Assembly: GCA_041397645.1 (NCBI GenBank)
Contig: JAWKWE010000004.1
Span: 2,790,001-2,854,000, forward strand
DNA from: Hyphomicrobiaceae bacterium
GTDB lineage: Bacteria; Pseudomonadota; Alphaproteobacteria; Rhizobiales; Hyphomicrobiaceae
Direction: 5' to 3'
DNA length: 64,000 nucleotides
Shown piece by piece: positions 7,546 to 16,129 of this stretch. Made by a program: the position numbers and the translations under genes. Every line of letters starts with the position of its first letter. The stretch's first letter is position 1. Under the pieces are notes generated by a model. It was not told the origin of the DNA, ran no database searches, and saw only the letters and a list, made by a program, of their open reading frames with translations.

Positions 7546-8754
7546 ATGCCGGCAAAAGCTATCTACCTAGACAACAACGCAACGACGAGAGTCGATCAGC
7601 GCGTCGTAGACGCCATGCTCCCGTTCTTTACCGATCAGTTTGGCAACCCATCCTCCATGCACGCTTTCGGCGCAAAGGTGGGTGGAGCCGTCGGGCAAAG
7701 TCGCGAACGTGTGCAGGCGCTGCTCGGAGCAGCCCACGATCATGAGATCGTGTTCACGTCGGGCGGCACGGAAAGCGATAACTCCGCGCTCTTGTCGGCG
7801 CTGGAGGCCAATCCCGACCGCAACGAGATCATCACCAGCATCGTGGAGCATCCCGCGATCCTGTCGATGTGCGAGTACCTGGAGAAGACGCGCGGTGTGA
7901 CCGTGCATTACATTCCGGTCGACAAGCAGGGCCGTCTCGATCTTGAAGCCTATCGCAACGCGCTGTCGGACAAGACGGCCATTGTGTCGATCATGTGGGC
8001 CAACAACGAGACGGGCACGATCAACCCCGTTGTCGAACTCGCCGAGATGGCGAAAGAGTACGGCGCGCTCTTTCATACCGATGCGGTGCAGGCGGTGGGC
8101 AAAGTTCCGATCGACCTGAAGTCAACGCAAATCGATATGCTGTCGCTGTCCGGGCACAAGCTGCATGGTCCTAAGGGCATCGGCGCGCTCTACGTCAAAC
8201 GCGGCGTTCGCTTCAAGTCGCTGTTGAAGGGCGGACATCAGGAGCGTGGCCGCCGCGCTGGTACCGAGAATGCGCCTGGCATCGTCGGACTCGGCGTTGC
8301 TGCAGATCTGGCGCTAACGAACATGGTAGAGGATTCTGCTCGCATGGCGCGTCTGCGCGATCGCCTCGAAAAGGGCATCCTGCAGCGTATCGGCAATTGC
8401 TTCGTTACAGGTGATCCGCAGAACCGTCTGCCCAACACCGCAAACGTCGCGTTCGAATATATAGAGGGCGAGGCGATCCTTCTGCTGTTGAACAAGGAAG
8501 GCATCGCGGCATCGTCTGGTTCGGCCTGTACGTCGGGTTCTTTGGAACCCTCGCACGTGATGCGCGCCATGAGCATTCCTTATACGGCCGCGCACGGTGC
8601 GACTCGGTTCTCGCTGTCGCGCGAGACAACGGACGCGGACGTCGATCACGTGCTCGCCGTTATGCCGGGCATCATCTCCAAGCTGCGCGACCTTTCGCCT
8701 TTCTGGAGCAAGGACGGCGGCAACACGACAGGCTTCCAGCCAACGTATGCTTGA
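7546..8754 (+). CDS. nifS: Cysteine desulfurase NifS
   Basis: NifS is a PLP enzyme that turns cysteine into alanine plus enzyme-bound persulfide for NifU. The 402-residue product begins MPAKAIYLDNNATT, has the PLP lysine in SLSGHKLHGPKG and the catalytic cysteine in SSGSACTSGSLEPSHV, making it a class I (NifS/IscS) enzyme. ATG 7546 follows GCAGGTG; an in-frame TTG at 7525 is a weaker alternative. The gene is in the nifU-nifS-nifV order. Two other desulfurases are encoded in the window: the fused IscS-type domain at 51401 and SufS at 56705. Confidence 0.96.
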   Translation: MPAKAIYLDNNATTRVDQRVVDAMLPFFTDQFGNPSSMHAFGAKVGGAVGQSRERVQALLGAAHDHEIVFTSGGTESDNSALLSALEANPDRNEIITSIVEHPAILSMCEYLEKTRGVTVHYIPVDKQGRLDLEAYRNALSDKTAIVSIMWANNETGTINPVVELAEMAKEYGALFHTDAVQAVGKVPIDLKSTQIDMLSLSGHKLHGPKGIGALYVKRGVRFKSLLKGGHQERGRRAGTENAPGIVGLGVAADLALTNMVEDSARMARLRDRLEKGILQRIGNCFVTGDPQNRLPNTANVAFEYIEGEAILLLLNKEGIAASSGSACTSGSLEPSHVMRAMSIPYTAAHGATRFSLSRETTDADVDHVLAVMPGIISKLRDLSPFWSKDGGNTTGFQPTYA

Positions 8755-8764
8755 GGACGCATTG

Positions 8765-9910
8765 ATGCACGAGAAGCGCATCATCCTGAATGACACGACG
8801 CTGCGCGATGGCGAGCAGGCCCCAGGTGTTGCTTTTAGCCTGGAGGAGAAGGTTGCCATCGCGGTCGCTCTGTCGCGTGCCGGGGTGCCGGAGCTGGAAG
8901 CCGGTACGCCTGCCATGGGGGCAGAGGAAATCGAGGCAATTCGGACCATCGTGAGCCTCGGGCTCGACGCGCGCCCCATCGCCTGGTGCCGGATGTGCGA
9001 GAGCGACATAGTCGCAGCCGCGCAAACGGGCGTGCGCATGGTCAATCTGTCCGTACCGGTTTCAGACATACAACTGAAGGCCAAACTCGGTGAGACGCGC
9101 AACTGGGCCCTTTCCGCCATTGCCCGCGTCGTGCCGTATGCGCGCGATCTTGGTCTCGACGTCGCAGTTGGCGGTGAAGATACCTCGCGCGCCGACGTCG
9201 ATTTTCTGTGCGAGGTGATCGAGGCCGCGGAGCGGGCGGGTGCGCGTCGTTTTCGCATTGCCGACACCCTGGGCGTCCTTGATCCATTCTCCACGCAGGC
9301 GCTGGTTGAGCACTTGCGGGCGCGCACGTCGCTCGAACTGGAAATTCACGCCCACGACGACTTGGGTCTTGCGACAGCCAATACCTTGGCCGCTATGCGT
9401 GCCGGCGCAACGCATGCAAGCGTTACCGTCGTTGGGCTCGGCGAGCGCGCTGGCAACGCGCCACTTGAGGAGATCGCGGTCGCCGCGCGGCGGCTTTATG
9501 GATATGAGACCGCGGTTGCCACGGAAGAATTGGCCGGGATCGCAAATCTCGTGGCAACGGCCTCCGGACGGGCCATTCCCGACGGCAAGGCTATCGTCGG
9601 AAGTGCAGTATTCACGCACGAATCCGGCATTCATGTCGACGGTCTGCTGAAAGACAAGCGGGCCTATGAAGCACTCGATCCGACGATTCTGGGGCGAGAG
9701 CATAAGATCGTGCTCGGCAAACATTCCGGCCTTGCCGGACTTCAGCGAGAGTTGGCCAATTGCGGACTTGCGCTGGGGCCGACGGAGGCGCGTGCGCTCC
9801 TGGCAATTGTCAGGAACGAGGCGCAGCGCACCAAGGCCAGCATCTCGCCGTCGCGTCTGGCTGAGCTATTTCGCGATGCCTGCGGGCAACAAGTTCTTCT
9901 TGAACACTGA
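8765..9910 (+). CDS. nifV: Homocitrate synthase NifV
   Basis: NifV condenses acetyl-CoA with 2-oxoglutarate to R-homocitrate, the organic ligand of FeMo-co. The 381-residue product shows the DRE-TIM family signature at the N-terminus (LNDTTLRDGEQAPGVAF) and the metal-binding HAHDDLGLATAN motif near residue 197. The start lies 10 bases after the nifS stop with GAGGA in between. It is normal in length, and its position after nifS is typical. Confidence 0.96.
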   Translation: MHEKRIILNDTTLRDGEQAPGVAFSLEEKVAIAVALSRAGVPELEAGTPAMGAEEIEAIRTIVSLGLDARPIAWCRMCESDIVAAAQTGVRMVNLSVPVSDIQLKAKLGETRNWALSAIARVVPYARDLGLDVAVGGEDTSRADVDFLCEVIEAAERAGARRFRIADTLGVLDPFSTQALVEHLRARTSLELEIHAHDDLGLATANTLAAMRAGATHASVTVVGLGERAGNAPLEEIAVAARRLYGYETAVATEELAGIANLVATASGRAIPDGKAIVGSAVFTHESGIHVDGLLKDKRAYEALDPTILGREHKIVLGKHSGLAGLQRELANCGLALGPTEARALLAIVRNEAQRTKASISPSRLAELFRDACGQQVLLEH

Positions 9911-9929
9911 ACTGCGTGAGGACACGGAC

Positions 9930-10301
9930 ATGGAAGAAGATCATTCGGCGTGCGGTATCGGCCCCGTTATTCCGCTTGCCTCAGAGAAAGACGTTCTGGG
10001 GAAGCTGAAGAAGCTCTCCTCTGCGGAGGACTTTTTTGACGGGCTCGGACTTCCCTACGATCCGGCCATTCTGCGAGTGGCGCGTCTGCACATCATGAAG
10101 CGGATGGGCGAGTACCTTTCGACCGACGATCTTGATGGCTTACCCGATCGCGTGGTTATCGCGCGTTGCCGGTCCTACCTGGAGCGGGCGTACCAGGACT
10201 TCGCTTCCTCAAGCCCGCTGGAGCAGCGCGTTTTCAAAGTTTTGAAACAGGCGGTGGCGCCCGAAGAGAAGCCGTTTGTCTCGGTGGATGATCTTTTCTG
10301 A
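9930..10301 (+). CDS. nifW: Nitrogenase-stabilising/protective protein NifW
   Basis: The 123-residue protein of the NifW family is thought to protect or stabilise the MoFe protein against oxygen. It contains the family-typical LSSAEDFFDGLGLPYDP region near residue 28 and ends FVSVDDLF. The start at ATG 9930 is 19 bases after nifV and has GTGAGGAC in front. It is the last gene of this unit; a GC-rich stem-loop follows at 10332. Confidence 0.92.
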   Translation: MEEDHSACGIGPVIPLASEKDVLGKLKKLSSAEDFFDGLGLPYDPAILRVARLHIMKRMGEYLSTDDLDGLPDRVVIARCRSYLERAYQDFASSSPLEQRVFKVLKQAVAPEEKPFVSVDDLF

Positions 10302-10331
10302 GGGTGTGAGAGCATTGCTCGCGACGATTAC

Positions 10332-10360
10332 AAAGCCGCCGGTTCAACGCCGGCGGCTTT
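10332..10360 (+). terminator. Stem-loop terminator after nifW
   Basis: AAAGCCGCCGG (10332-10342) and CCGGCGGCTTT (10350-10360) form a perfect 11-bp stem with a 7-base loop. Only a short T-run follows (TTT, then CGCATTT), so termination may be incomplete. Confidence 0.75.
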
Positions 10361-10382
10361 CGCATTTAAGGCCGCTAAGGCT

Positions 10383-10398
10383 TGTCGGGTTCACGACA
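10383..10398 (+). promoter_or_regulatory. NifA upstream activator sequence for fixABCX
   Basis: TGTCGGGTTCACGACA fits TGT-N10-ACA and lies about 95 bases upstream of the -24 element, the usual distance. A near-match, TGT-N10-ACT, starts at 10411. Confidence 0.8.
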
Positions 10399-10492
10399 TG
10401 GCGCCTGCGTTGTGGGGTATCACACTCAAAGTTAACCCATCCGCTTGCGACAGAACCCAGCAAATACGGGCGTTTCTGAGCGATGTGTGAAT

Positions 10493-10508
10493 TGGCATGA
10501 GGCTTGCC
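10493..10508 (+). promoter_or_regulatory. Sigma-54 promoter of fixABCX
   Basis: TGGCAT-N5-TTGCC has the -24 GG and -12 GC pairs at the correct spacing. It resembles the promoter at 6108 almost base for base across TGGCAT-AGGCTTGC. Transcription should start near 10520, making ATG 10544 the fixA start. Confidence 0.87.
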
Positions 10509-10543
10509 ATCTCTCGAATATGAATGATGTGAAGGAGGTCGCC

Positions 10544-11398
10544 ATGCACATCGTCGTTTGTATCAAACAGGTGCCCGACAGCGCGCAAATCCGCGTGCAT
10601 CCCGTGACCAATACGATCATGCGTCAGGGTGTCCCAACGATTATCAACCCGTATGATCTTTTTGCGCTCGAACAGGCGTTACGGCTGCGGGACCAGCACG
10701 GCGGTGAAGTTACCGTGCTCACCATGGGTCCGCCCATGGCCGAGGACAGCTTGCGCAAGGCGCTGACCTTTGGTGCCGATCGTGCGGTGTTGCTGACTGA
10801 TCGCTTCTTTGCCGGCTCCGACACGCTTGCGACTTCCTACGCTCTGGCGAGTGCTATCGCCAAGGTCGGCGAGGTCTGGGGAAAGCCGGAAATCGTCTTC
10901 ACCGGCAAGCAAACGATCGACGGCGATACGGCCCAGGTTGGTCCCGGCATCGCCAAGCGGCTCGATCTCAATCAGCTGACCTATGTTGCCAAGATCGTCG
11001 AAGCCAATCTCGAAACCAATGAGTTGACGGTCGAGCGTCGTGCTGAAGGCGGCACTCAGGTCCTCAAGACCAAGTTGCCGGTGCTTGTCACCATGCTTGA
11101 AGCCACGAACGAAATCCGCCGCGGCTCGATGGCGGATGCGTTCCGCGCTGCGCGTGCGGAAGTCGTCAAGTGGAGCGCGAGCGACGCCGGCATCGAAGAC
11201 CTCAGCAAGTGTGGTCTCAAGGGCTCGCCCACCGTCGTCAAGCGCGTGTTCGCGCCTGCCGCCCGGGCTGACAAGGCGCATATGATCGATATCTCGACGC
11301 TCAAGGGCGACGCGGTGGGAGAAGCGGTCATGGACGAGATCTTCACGCGGCTTCCCGCAATCGAAGACGAGCTGCAGAAAATGGCCGCCGGCTACTGA
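10544..11398 (+). CDS. fixA: Electron-bifurcating flavoprotein beta subunit FixA
   Basis: FixA is the ETF-beta-like subunit of FixABCX. This membrane-associated complex bifurcates electrons from NADH to quinone and to a low-potential ferredoxin or flavodoxin for nitrogenase. The 284-residue product starts MHIVVCIKQVPDSAQIRVHP, the classical ETF-beta opening, and has TGKQTIDGDTAQVGP near residue 125. An excellent Shine-Dalgarno AAGGAGGT (10532-10539) supports ATG 10544. It is the first gene of the NifA/sigma-54 operon. Confidence 0.96.
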   Translation: MHIVVCIKQVPDSAQIRVHPVTNTIMRQGVPTIINPYDLFALEQALRLRDQHGGEVTVLTMGPPMAEDSLRKALTFGADRAVLLTDRFFAGSDTLATSYALASAIAKVGEVWGKPEIVFTGKQTIDGDTAQVGPGIAKRLDLNQLTYVAKIVEANLETNELTVERRAEGGTQVLKTKLPVLVTMLEATNEIRRGSMADAFRAARAEVVKWSASDAGIEDLSKCGLKGSPTVVKRVFAPAARADKAHMIDISTLKGDAVGEAVMDEIFTRLPAIEDELQKMAAGY

Positions 11399-11428
11399 TC
11401 GAAATTCGCAAAACGAGGCGAGACGCGC

Positions 11429-12535
11429 ATGACCAGCCAACCTAAAAAGACCCCGGCCCCAGCCCCCGCAGGCGGCCGCGCCGGGATGAAGAAGGAGCTG
11501 CCTGAGCACTTCAAAGCCTACAAGCACGTTTGGGTTTTTATTGAGATGGAACGCGGGGAGGTTCACCCCGTGTCGTGGGAGCTGCTCGGCGAAGGCAGGA
11601 AACTCGCAGACAAACTCGGCGTCGAGCTTGCCGGTGTTGTCATGGGGCCTCCGGGTGACGCGGTGAAAGCGGCGGCAGCCGAGTGCTTTGTCTATGGCGC
11701 CGACGTGGCCTACATTGCCGCTCACGAAGCTCTGACCGACTATCGCAACGATCCCTACACCAAGACGTTCACGCACCTCGTCAACACCTACAAGCCCGAG
11801 ATATTGTTGCTCGGCGCGACTACGCTCGGCCGCGATCTGGCTGGCTCGGTGGCGACGACGTTGCTCACCGGCTTGACAGCGGATTGCACCGAACTCGCCG
11901 TCGATGCCGACGGATCCTTGGCCGCAACGCGCCCCACCTTCGGTGGCTCGCTGCTGTGCACGATCTACACCTTGAACTACCGCCCGCAGATGGCGACGGT
12001 GCGTCCGCGCGTCATGCCCATGCCCGAACGTCAAGAGGGGCGAATGGGGCGGGTGATCGAGGCCGATATCGATCTAAAGGAAGACGACATCGTCACGAAG
12101 ATTCTGTCGTTCCTTCCCGATCGTAACACCGACAAGTCCAACCTAGCTTATGCCGACATTGTCGTGGCGGGCGGAATGGGGCTGCAATCGCCGGAGAACT
12201 ACCAGCTCATCAAGGGTTTGGCTGAGGTGCTCGGCGGTGAATACGGTTGCTCGCGTCCGCTTGTGCAAAAGGGCTGGCTGACGGCCGACCGCCAGATCGG
12301 GCAGACCGGAAAGACGATCCGGCCGAAACTCTACATCGCTGCCGGCGTCTCTGGCGCCATCCAGCACCGCGTGGGCGTGGAAGGTGCAGATCTCATCGTC
12401 GCGATCAATACCGACAAAAATGCACCGATCTTCGACTTCGCCCATGTCGGTGTCGTCGGAGACGCCATGCGCATATTACCGGCCCTGACGGAAGCGTTCC
12501 GGGCCCGCCTTCTCGTCAACCGCCTTGCGAGCTGA
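11429..12535 (+). CDS. fixB: Electron-bifurcating flavoprotein alpha subunit FixB
   Basis: FixB is the ETF-alpha-like partner of FixA and binds FAD. The 368-residue protein has a Pro/Ala-rich N-terminal leader (about 19 residues), then KKELPEHFKAYKHVWVFIE, the usual FixB beginning. The C-terminal FAD domain shows ADIVVAGGMGLQSPENY and YIAAGVSGAIQHRVG followed by INTDKNAPIFDFAHVG. The start at 11429 has GAGGCGAGA upstream; ATG 11486 is a shorter alternative but lacks a ribosome-binding site. Confidence 0.95.
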   Translation: MTSQPKKTPAPAPAGGRAGMKKELPEHFKAYKHVWVFIEMERGEVHPVSWELLGEGRKLADKLGVELAGVVMGPPGDAVKAAAAECFVYGADVAYIAAHEALTDYRNDPYTKTFTHLVNTYKPEILLLGATTLGRDLAGSVATTLLTGLTADCTELAVDADGSLAATRPTFGGSLLCTIYTLNYRPQMATVRPRVMPMPERQEGRMGRVIEADIDLKEDDIVTKILSFLPDRNTDKSNLAYADIVVAGGMGLQSPENYQLIKGLAEVLGGEYGCSRPLVQKGWLTADRQIGQTGKTIRPKLYIAAGVSGAIQHRVGVEGADLIVAINTDKNAPIFDFAHVGVVGDAMRILPALTEAFRARLLVNRLAS

Positions 12536-12546
12536 AGGATCTAGTC

Positions 12547-13848
12547 ATGCTGGAAGAGAAATTCGATGCCATCGTCATCGGCGCCGGACCTTCGGGCAAC
12601 GCGTGCGCCCTAACCATGGCCGAGCGCGGCATGAAGGTGCTGCAGTTGGAGCGTGGCGAGTATCCCGGTTCCAAGAACGTGCAGGGCGCTATCCTGTACG
12701 CCGATGCCTTGGAAAAGCTCATCCCGGACTTCCGCGAGGATGCCCCGCTTGAGCGCCATATCATCGAGCAACGTCTGTGGATGATGGACGATCGCTCTTT
12801 CTCGGGAATGCAGTACCGCTCCGAAGACTTCAACGAGGAGAAGCCGAACCGCTACACGATCATTCGTGCGCAGTTCGACAAGTGGTTCTCCAGACGTGTG
12901 CAGGCGGCTGGTGCGTTGGTGATCTGCGAAACGACCGTGACGGAGCTGGTGCAGGAAGTCGATGGTCGCGTCATCGGCGTGCGCACCGACCGCAGCGGCG
13001 GCTTCATCAAGGCCGATGTCGTGGTGCTTGCGGAAGGCGTCAATGGACTGTTGGGCGAGCGCGCGGGGCTGAGACCAAAGCCGAAGCCCGATACGGTGGC
13101 TTTGGCCGTCAAGGAAATGCATTTCATTCCTCGCGAGACTATCGATGCGCGTTTCAATCTGACGGGCGAGGAAGGCGTGGTTATCGAGGCAGCCGGCACG
13201 ATCACGAAAGGTATGACCGGAACGGCCTTCATCTATACCAACAAAGAGTCGCTGTCGGTGGGTATCGGATGTCTGATCTCGGATTTTGCCGAGACGAAAG
13301 AGACGCCTTACGGCCTGCTGGAAAGCTTCAAATCACATCCTTCGGTCGCACCGCTTCTTGCCGGATCTGAAGTGAAGGAATACGCCGCTCACATGATCCC
13401 TGAAGGAGGCTATCGCGCCATCCCGCAGCTGTTTGGCGACGGCTGGGTCGTGGTCGGCGACGCAGGGCAGTTCGTCAACGCCGTGCATCGCGAAGGGTCG
13501 AACCTGGCGATGACGACGGGCCGAATTGCAGGAGAGGCGATCTTCCAGCTCAAGTCGCGCCGCGAACCCTGCACGGCCGAAAACCTCTCGCTCTATAAGA
13601 AGATGCTGGATCAGACCTTCGTCATCAAGGATCTGAAGAAGTACAAGGATCTGCCCAAGACCCTGCACAATAAGCATTTGTTCACGACCTATCCGCAGCT
13701 TCTGAGCCAAGCCATGCAGACGTGGTTCCGCGTCGATGGCGTGGATAAGAAGGCCAAGGAAAATGAGATTGTGAAATCGTTCTTCAAGACGCGGAAAATC
13801 ACTGGGCTATTGAGTGACGCGTTCTCGCTCGCACGCGGTTGGCGTTGA
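12547..13848 (+). CDS. fixC: Flavoprotein-quinone oxidoreductase FixC
   Basis: FixC resembles ETF-ubiquinone oxidoreductase and is the quinone-reducing arm of the bifurcating complex. The 433-residue product begins with an FAD-binding dinucleotide fold (AIVIGAGPSGNACALTMAERG, residues about 8-28) and has the second FAD motif GWVVVGDAGQFVNAVHREG near residue 300. It starts 11 bases after fixB. No membrane-spanning segment is obvious, in keeping with peripheral attachment. Confidence 0.95.
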   Translation: MLEEKFDAIVIGAGPSGNACALTMAERGMKVLQLERGEYPGSKNVQGAILYADALEKLIPDFREDAPLERHIIEQRLWMMDDRSFSGMQYRSEDFNEEKPNRYTIIRAQFDKWFSRRVQAAGALVICETTVTELVQEVDGRVIGVRTDRSGGFIKADVVVLAEGVNGLLGERAGLRPKPKPDTVALAVKEMHFIPRETIDARFNLTGEEGVVIEAAGTITKGMTGTAFIYTNKESLSVGIGCLISDFAETKETPYGLLESFKSHPSVAPLLAGSEVKEYAAHMIPEGGYRAIPQLFGDGWVVVGDAGQFVNAVHREGSNLAMTTGRIAGEAIFQLKSRREPCTAENLSLYKKMLDQTFVIKDLKKYKDLPKTLHNKHLFTTYPQLLSQAMQTWFRVDGVDKKAKENEIVKSFFKTRKITGLLSDAFSLARGWR

Positions 13849-13879
13849 TAACTCAACTTGAAACATAGGAGCCGAAGAT

Positions 13880-14173
13880 ATGACTGCATTGGCATCACGC
13901 GTCGAAGACAAGCTTTATCAGAACCGCTATCTCGTCGATGTCGGCAGACCGCACATCAAAGTGAAGCCCCACGAGGTTCCGACCGACGCGCTCGTGGCGC
14001 TTACCAAGGTATGTCCTGCCGGGTGCTACGCAATGAACGACACGGGCCAAGTTGAAGTGACGCCCGACGGCTGCATGGAATGCGGTACCTGCCGGGTTAT
14101 CGCGGAAGCTTCAGGCGATATTGAATGGAATTATCCGCGCGGTGGATTTGGTGTTCTTTTCAAGTTTGGCTGA
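13880..14173 (+). CDS. fixX: Ferredoxin-like protein FixX
   Basis: The 97-residue small ferredoxin completes FixABCX. The C-terminal half has the ETF-QO-type cysteine set: CPAGCYAMN and then CMECGTCRVI, which fits one [4Fe-4S] cluster. The protein ends with the family-typical EWNYPRGGFGVLFKFG. The gene lies 31 bases after fixC, with AGGAGCCGAAG before the ATG. Confidence 0.95.
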   Translation: MTALASRVEDKLYQNRYLVDVGRPHIKVKPHEVPTDALVALTKVCPAGCYAMNDTGQVEVTPDGCMECGTCRVIAEASGDIEWNYPRGGFGVLFKFG

Positions 14174-14284
14174 TGCCTGAAATTCAAAGGCCTTGGGCCG
14201 AAATGTAGCCGTTGGGCGCGCTTGAATTGACGGATCGGTAGGCGCACATATCTCATGCGTGCCGCCTACGATTTGGAGAAAGAC

Positions 14285-14491
14285 ATGAAAATCAGCGCAC
14301 GTAATCAGATTAAGGGGACCGTTCTTGACGTGGTAAAGGGAGCGACGACCGCACACGTAAAGATCGATGTTGGAGGCGGCGCCGTGATCACGGCTTCGAT
14401 CACAAACGAGTCGGTTGAGGAGCTTGGCTTGAAGAAGGGTATGCCGGCTACGGCAATCATCAAGTCTTCGGATGTGATCGTCGGAGTCTGA
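14285..14491 (+). CDS. mop: Molbindin (Mop/TOBE-domain molybdate-binding protein)
   Basis: The 68-residue protein is a single Mop/TOBE domain (MKISARNQIKGTVLDVVKG..., ending SSDVIVGV), the fold of molbindins that bind molybdate in a hexamer and buffer it in the cytoplasm. TTGGAGAAAG precedes ATG 14285; a longer in-frame start at 14255 is less likely. Its place right after fixABCX and 9 kb from nifQ fits a store or buffer of molybdate for nitrogenase; that role is inferred from context. Confidence 0.9.
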   Translation: MKISARNQIKGTVLDVVKGATTAHVKIDVGGGAVITASITNESVEELGLKKGMPATAIIKSSDVIVGV

Positions 14492-14501
14492 CGCGACAAG
14501 T

Positions 14502-15272
14502 ATGCTGGCGTCTCCTGCGAGTGTCGATTTTCGCGATCTTCTGGTAGCGAAGGTTGCTGGGGAGGAGTCTGTCGCGCAAGAGCTTTGCATTGGTTTGACG
14601 TGGACGGCTTGCAAGACCGCGACGACCATTGGTCTTGCTATGAGCCCGACAGAGAGGTCCCGGACCTTGCAGTGGCCCGGGACACTTGTTGGGAAAAAGG
14701 CCGCGGACTTGGCTGCTTGGATAGGATCTTGGAATTCTTTCGAAGCGTCGGTAGGACTTTCCGCCATCAATGCGGTGGTCAATGCACCGGGCAACGCATT
14801 GATGGGACAGGCTCAGCCTCTCGCGATCGGCAATCTCAGCGTTTTTGAACATTTCAGGCCTCAGCTTGTGGGAAAGCGCGTCGGCGTCGTCGGCCGTTAT
14901 CCTGGGCTGGCGCGCGTCCTGAACGGGCTCGATGTCCGTGTGCTGGAGCGTATGCCGGGTGAGGAAGATCTTCCCGATACATCGGCTGAATATGTGCTGC
15001 CGGAGTGCGACTGGGTTTTTCTAACCGCCACCAGTCTTATCAACAAGACGTTTCCAAGATTGGCTGAACTTTCTCGGCGATCCGTCACGGTGCTGATGGG
15101 GCCGTCCTGTCCATGGCTTTCTGAGTGGCGGGAGTTCGGCATCGATATCGTTGCGGGCGTACAGGTGATAGACCCCACCAAGACCTGGCAAGTCGTGCTG
15201 GAAGGCGGTGGTACGCGGCTGTTCGATGAAGGCGTCCGCTATGCTGTTGCGGACTTACGCACTTCCAGGTGA
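14502..15272 (+). CDS. DUF4213/DUF364 family protein (putative heavy-metal chelation fold)
   Basis: The 256-residue cytoplasmic protein resembles the DUF364 family. The N-terminal portion carries the ACKTATTIGLAMSP stretch (DUF4213-like), and the C-terminal Rossmann-like half begins KRVGVVGRYPGL and includes VTVLMGPSCPWLSEW. Family members have been annotated as heavy-metal chelators, and some occur next to molybdenum and nitrogenase genes. The start is 10 bases after the mop stop, so the two are probably co-transcribed. The 3' end overlaps the convergent yqeB-like gene by 18 bases. Substrate and function are unproven. Confidence 0.75.
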   Translation: MLASPASVDFRDLLVAKVAGEESVAQELCIGLTWTACKTATTIGLAMSPTERSRTLQWPGTLVGKKAADLAAWIGSWNSFEASVGLSAINAVVNAPGNALMGQAQPLAIGNLSVFEHFRPQLVGKRVGVVGRYPGLARVLNGLDVRVLERMPGEEDLPDTSAEYVLPECDWVFLTATSLINKTFPRLAELSRRSVTVLMGPSCPWLSEWREFGIDIVAGVQVIDPTKTWQVVLEGGGTRLFDEGVRYAVADLRTSR

Positions 15273-16127
15273 GCGTTGGTTTGCTTTCGAGCGCTTTTGT
15301 TGCATTCCTGCGCGCGCTTGGAATACTGCCAACACGGTCGCCTGAGCGATGGTCAAGCCGCGATCATCCGTGCCGGTCCAACGTGCATCGCGTCCGCGCG
15401 GATCAATCTCGATCAGTTTCACGCCATTTGGAATTTTGCTGCCGTCGCGCGCAATGCCACGCAGAACCCCGTCAATGGGTGCATGGACTTCGATGTCGTC
15501 GATAAGACCGAGCGGAAGCCCCTTGAACACGCGCATTCCGACGTCCAGGCTCGTTCGCCAAGCTCCCGCTGCCGGCGAGTAGACGAAGCGCTCCGCTCCA
15601 ACTCCACCGAGCTGTCGGCTAACGCCGTCGGCGGGTAGGGTGGCTCCCGTTTTGACGAGAGTACCCTGTTTGGCTGGCTGAGTTTCTATAGCTACATCGC
15701 AATTTTCGCCGACCGCAAAGCCGGGCCCGAGCCCCACGGTAACGTTTGCGACCGCGCGCAGATCGGGGCGAGGGGCTTTTTTCTGCATGCGCGCGTCGAC
15801 CAGAACATCGAAGCGATCGATCGTCAGCAACTCATGGGTGCCGAGGCGGGTGACGGCGATGAACTCGCGCTCGGTCATGCAGTTTCGGGCCGCCAGAGTA
15901 TTTTCGACGCAAACCGAGCTGACCCCGCCGACAGATATGGGATCAAGGAAAAGCGCATCGTAAAAGGCCATGCCGCGCCGGATGACAGGAGGGTTGGGAT
16001 CATGAGACATAATCACGCCGTAACCGGCTTTGAAGAGCTCGACCGCAACCGCAGATGCGATCTCATTCAAACCAAGAACGAGAGCGCGCAAAGTAACGGA
16101 ACCTCGGCCACCTGATGCTGCAAACAT
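15255..16127 (-). CDS. yqeB: YqeB/EF2563-like protein (molybdenum hydroxylase accessory family)
   Basis: The 290-residue protein begins with a dinucleotide-fold-like segment (VTLRALVLGLNEIASAVA). It contains LLTIDRFDVLVDARM and then NVTVGLGPGFAVGENCDVAIETQ, which are diagnostic of the YqeB/EF2563 family, followed by a C-terminal barrel-like region with GVLRGIARDGSKI and IEIDPRGRDARWTG. Described members accompany selenium-dependent molybdenum hydroxylases in Firmicutes and related bacteria. Here the gene faces a nif/fix/mop cluster, so a molybdenum role is likely, but the substrate is unknown. Its ribosome-binding site AAGGGG lies within an inverted repeat. Confidence 0.72.
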   Translation of the reverse strand: MFAASGGRGSVTLRALVLGLNEIASAVAVELFKAGYGVIMSHDPNPPVIRRGMAFYDALFLDPISVGGVSSVCVENTLAARNCMTEREFIAVTRLGTHELLTIDRFDVLVDARMQKKAPRPDLRAVANVTVGLGPGFAVGENCDVAIETQPAKQGTLVKTGATLPADGVSRQLGGVGAERFVYSPAAGAWRTSLDVGMRVFKGLPLGLIDDIEVHAPIDGVLRGIARDGSKIPNGVKLIEIDPRGRDARWTGTDDRGLTIAQATVLAVFQARAGMQQKRSKANQRSPGSA

Positions 16128-16129
16128 GG

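Noticed and set aside
10411..10426. Second TGT-N10-ACA before fixA
   Set aside because: The sequence reads TGT-N10-ACT, so it misses the last base of the NifA consensus; noted only as a near-match.
10679..12034. 451-codon minus-strand frame across fixA and fixB
   Set aside because: It spans two real genes and their gap on the other strand; it is a composition effect.
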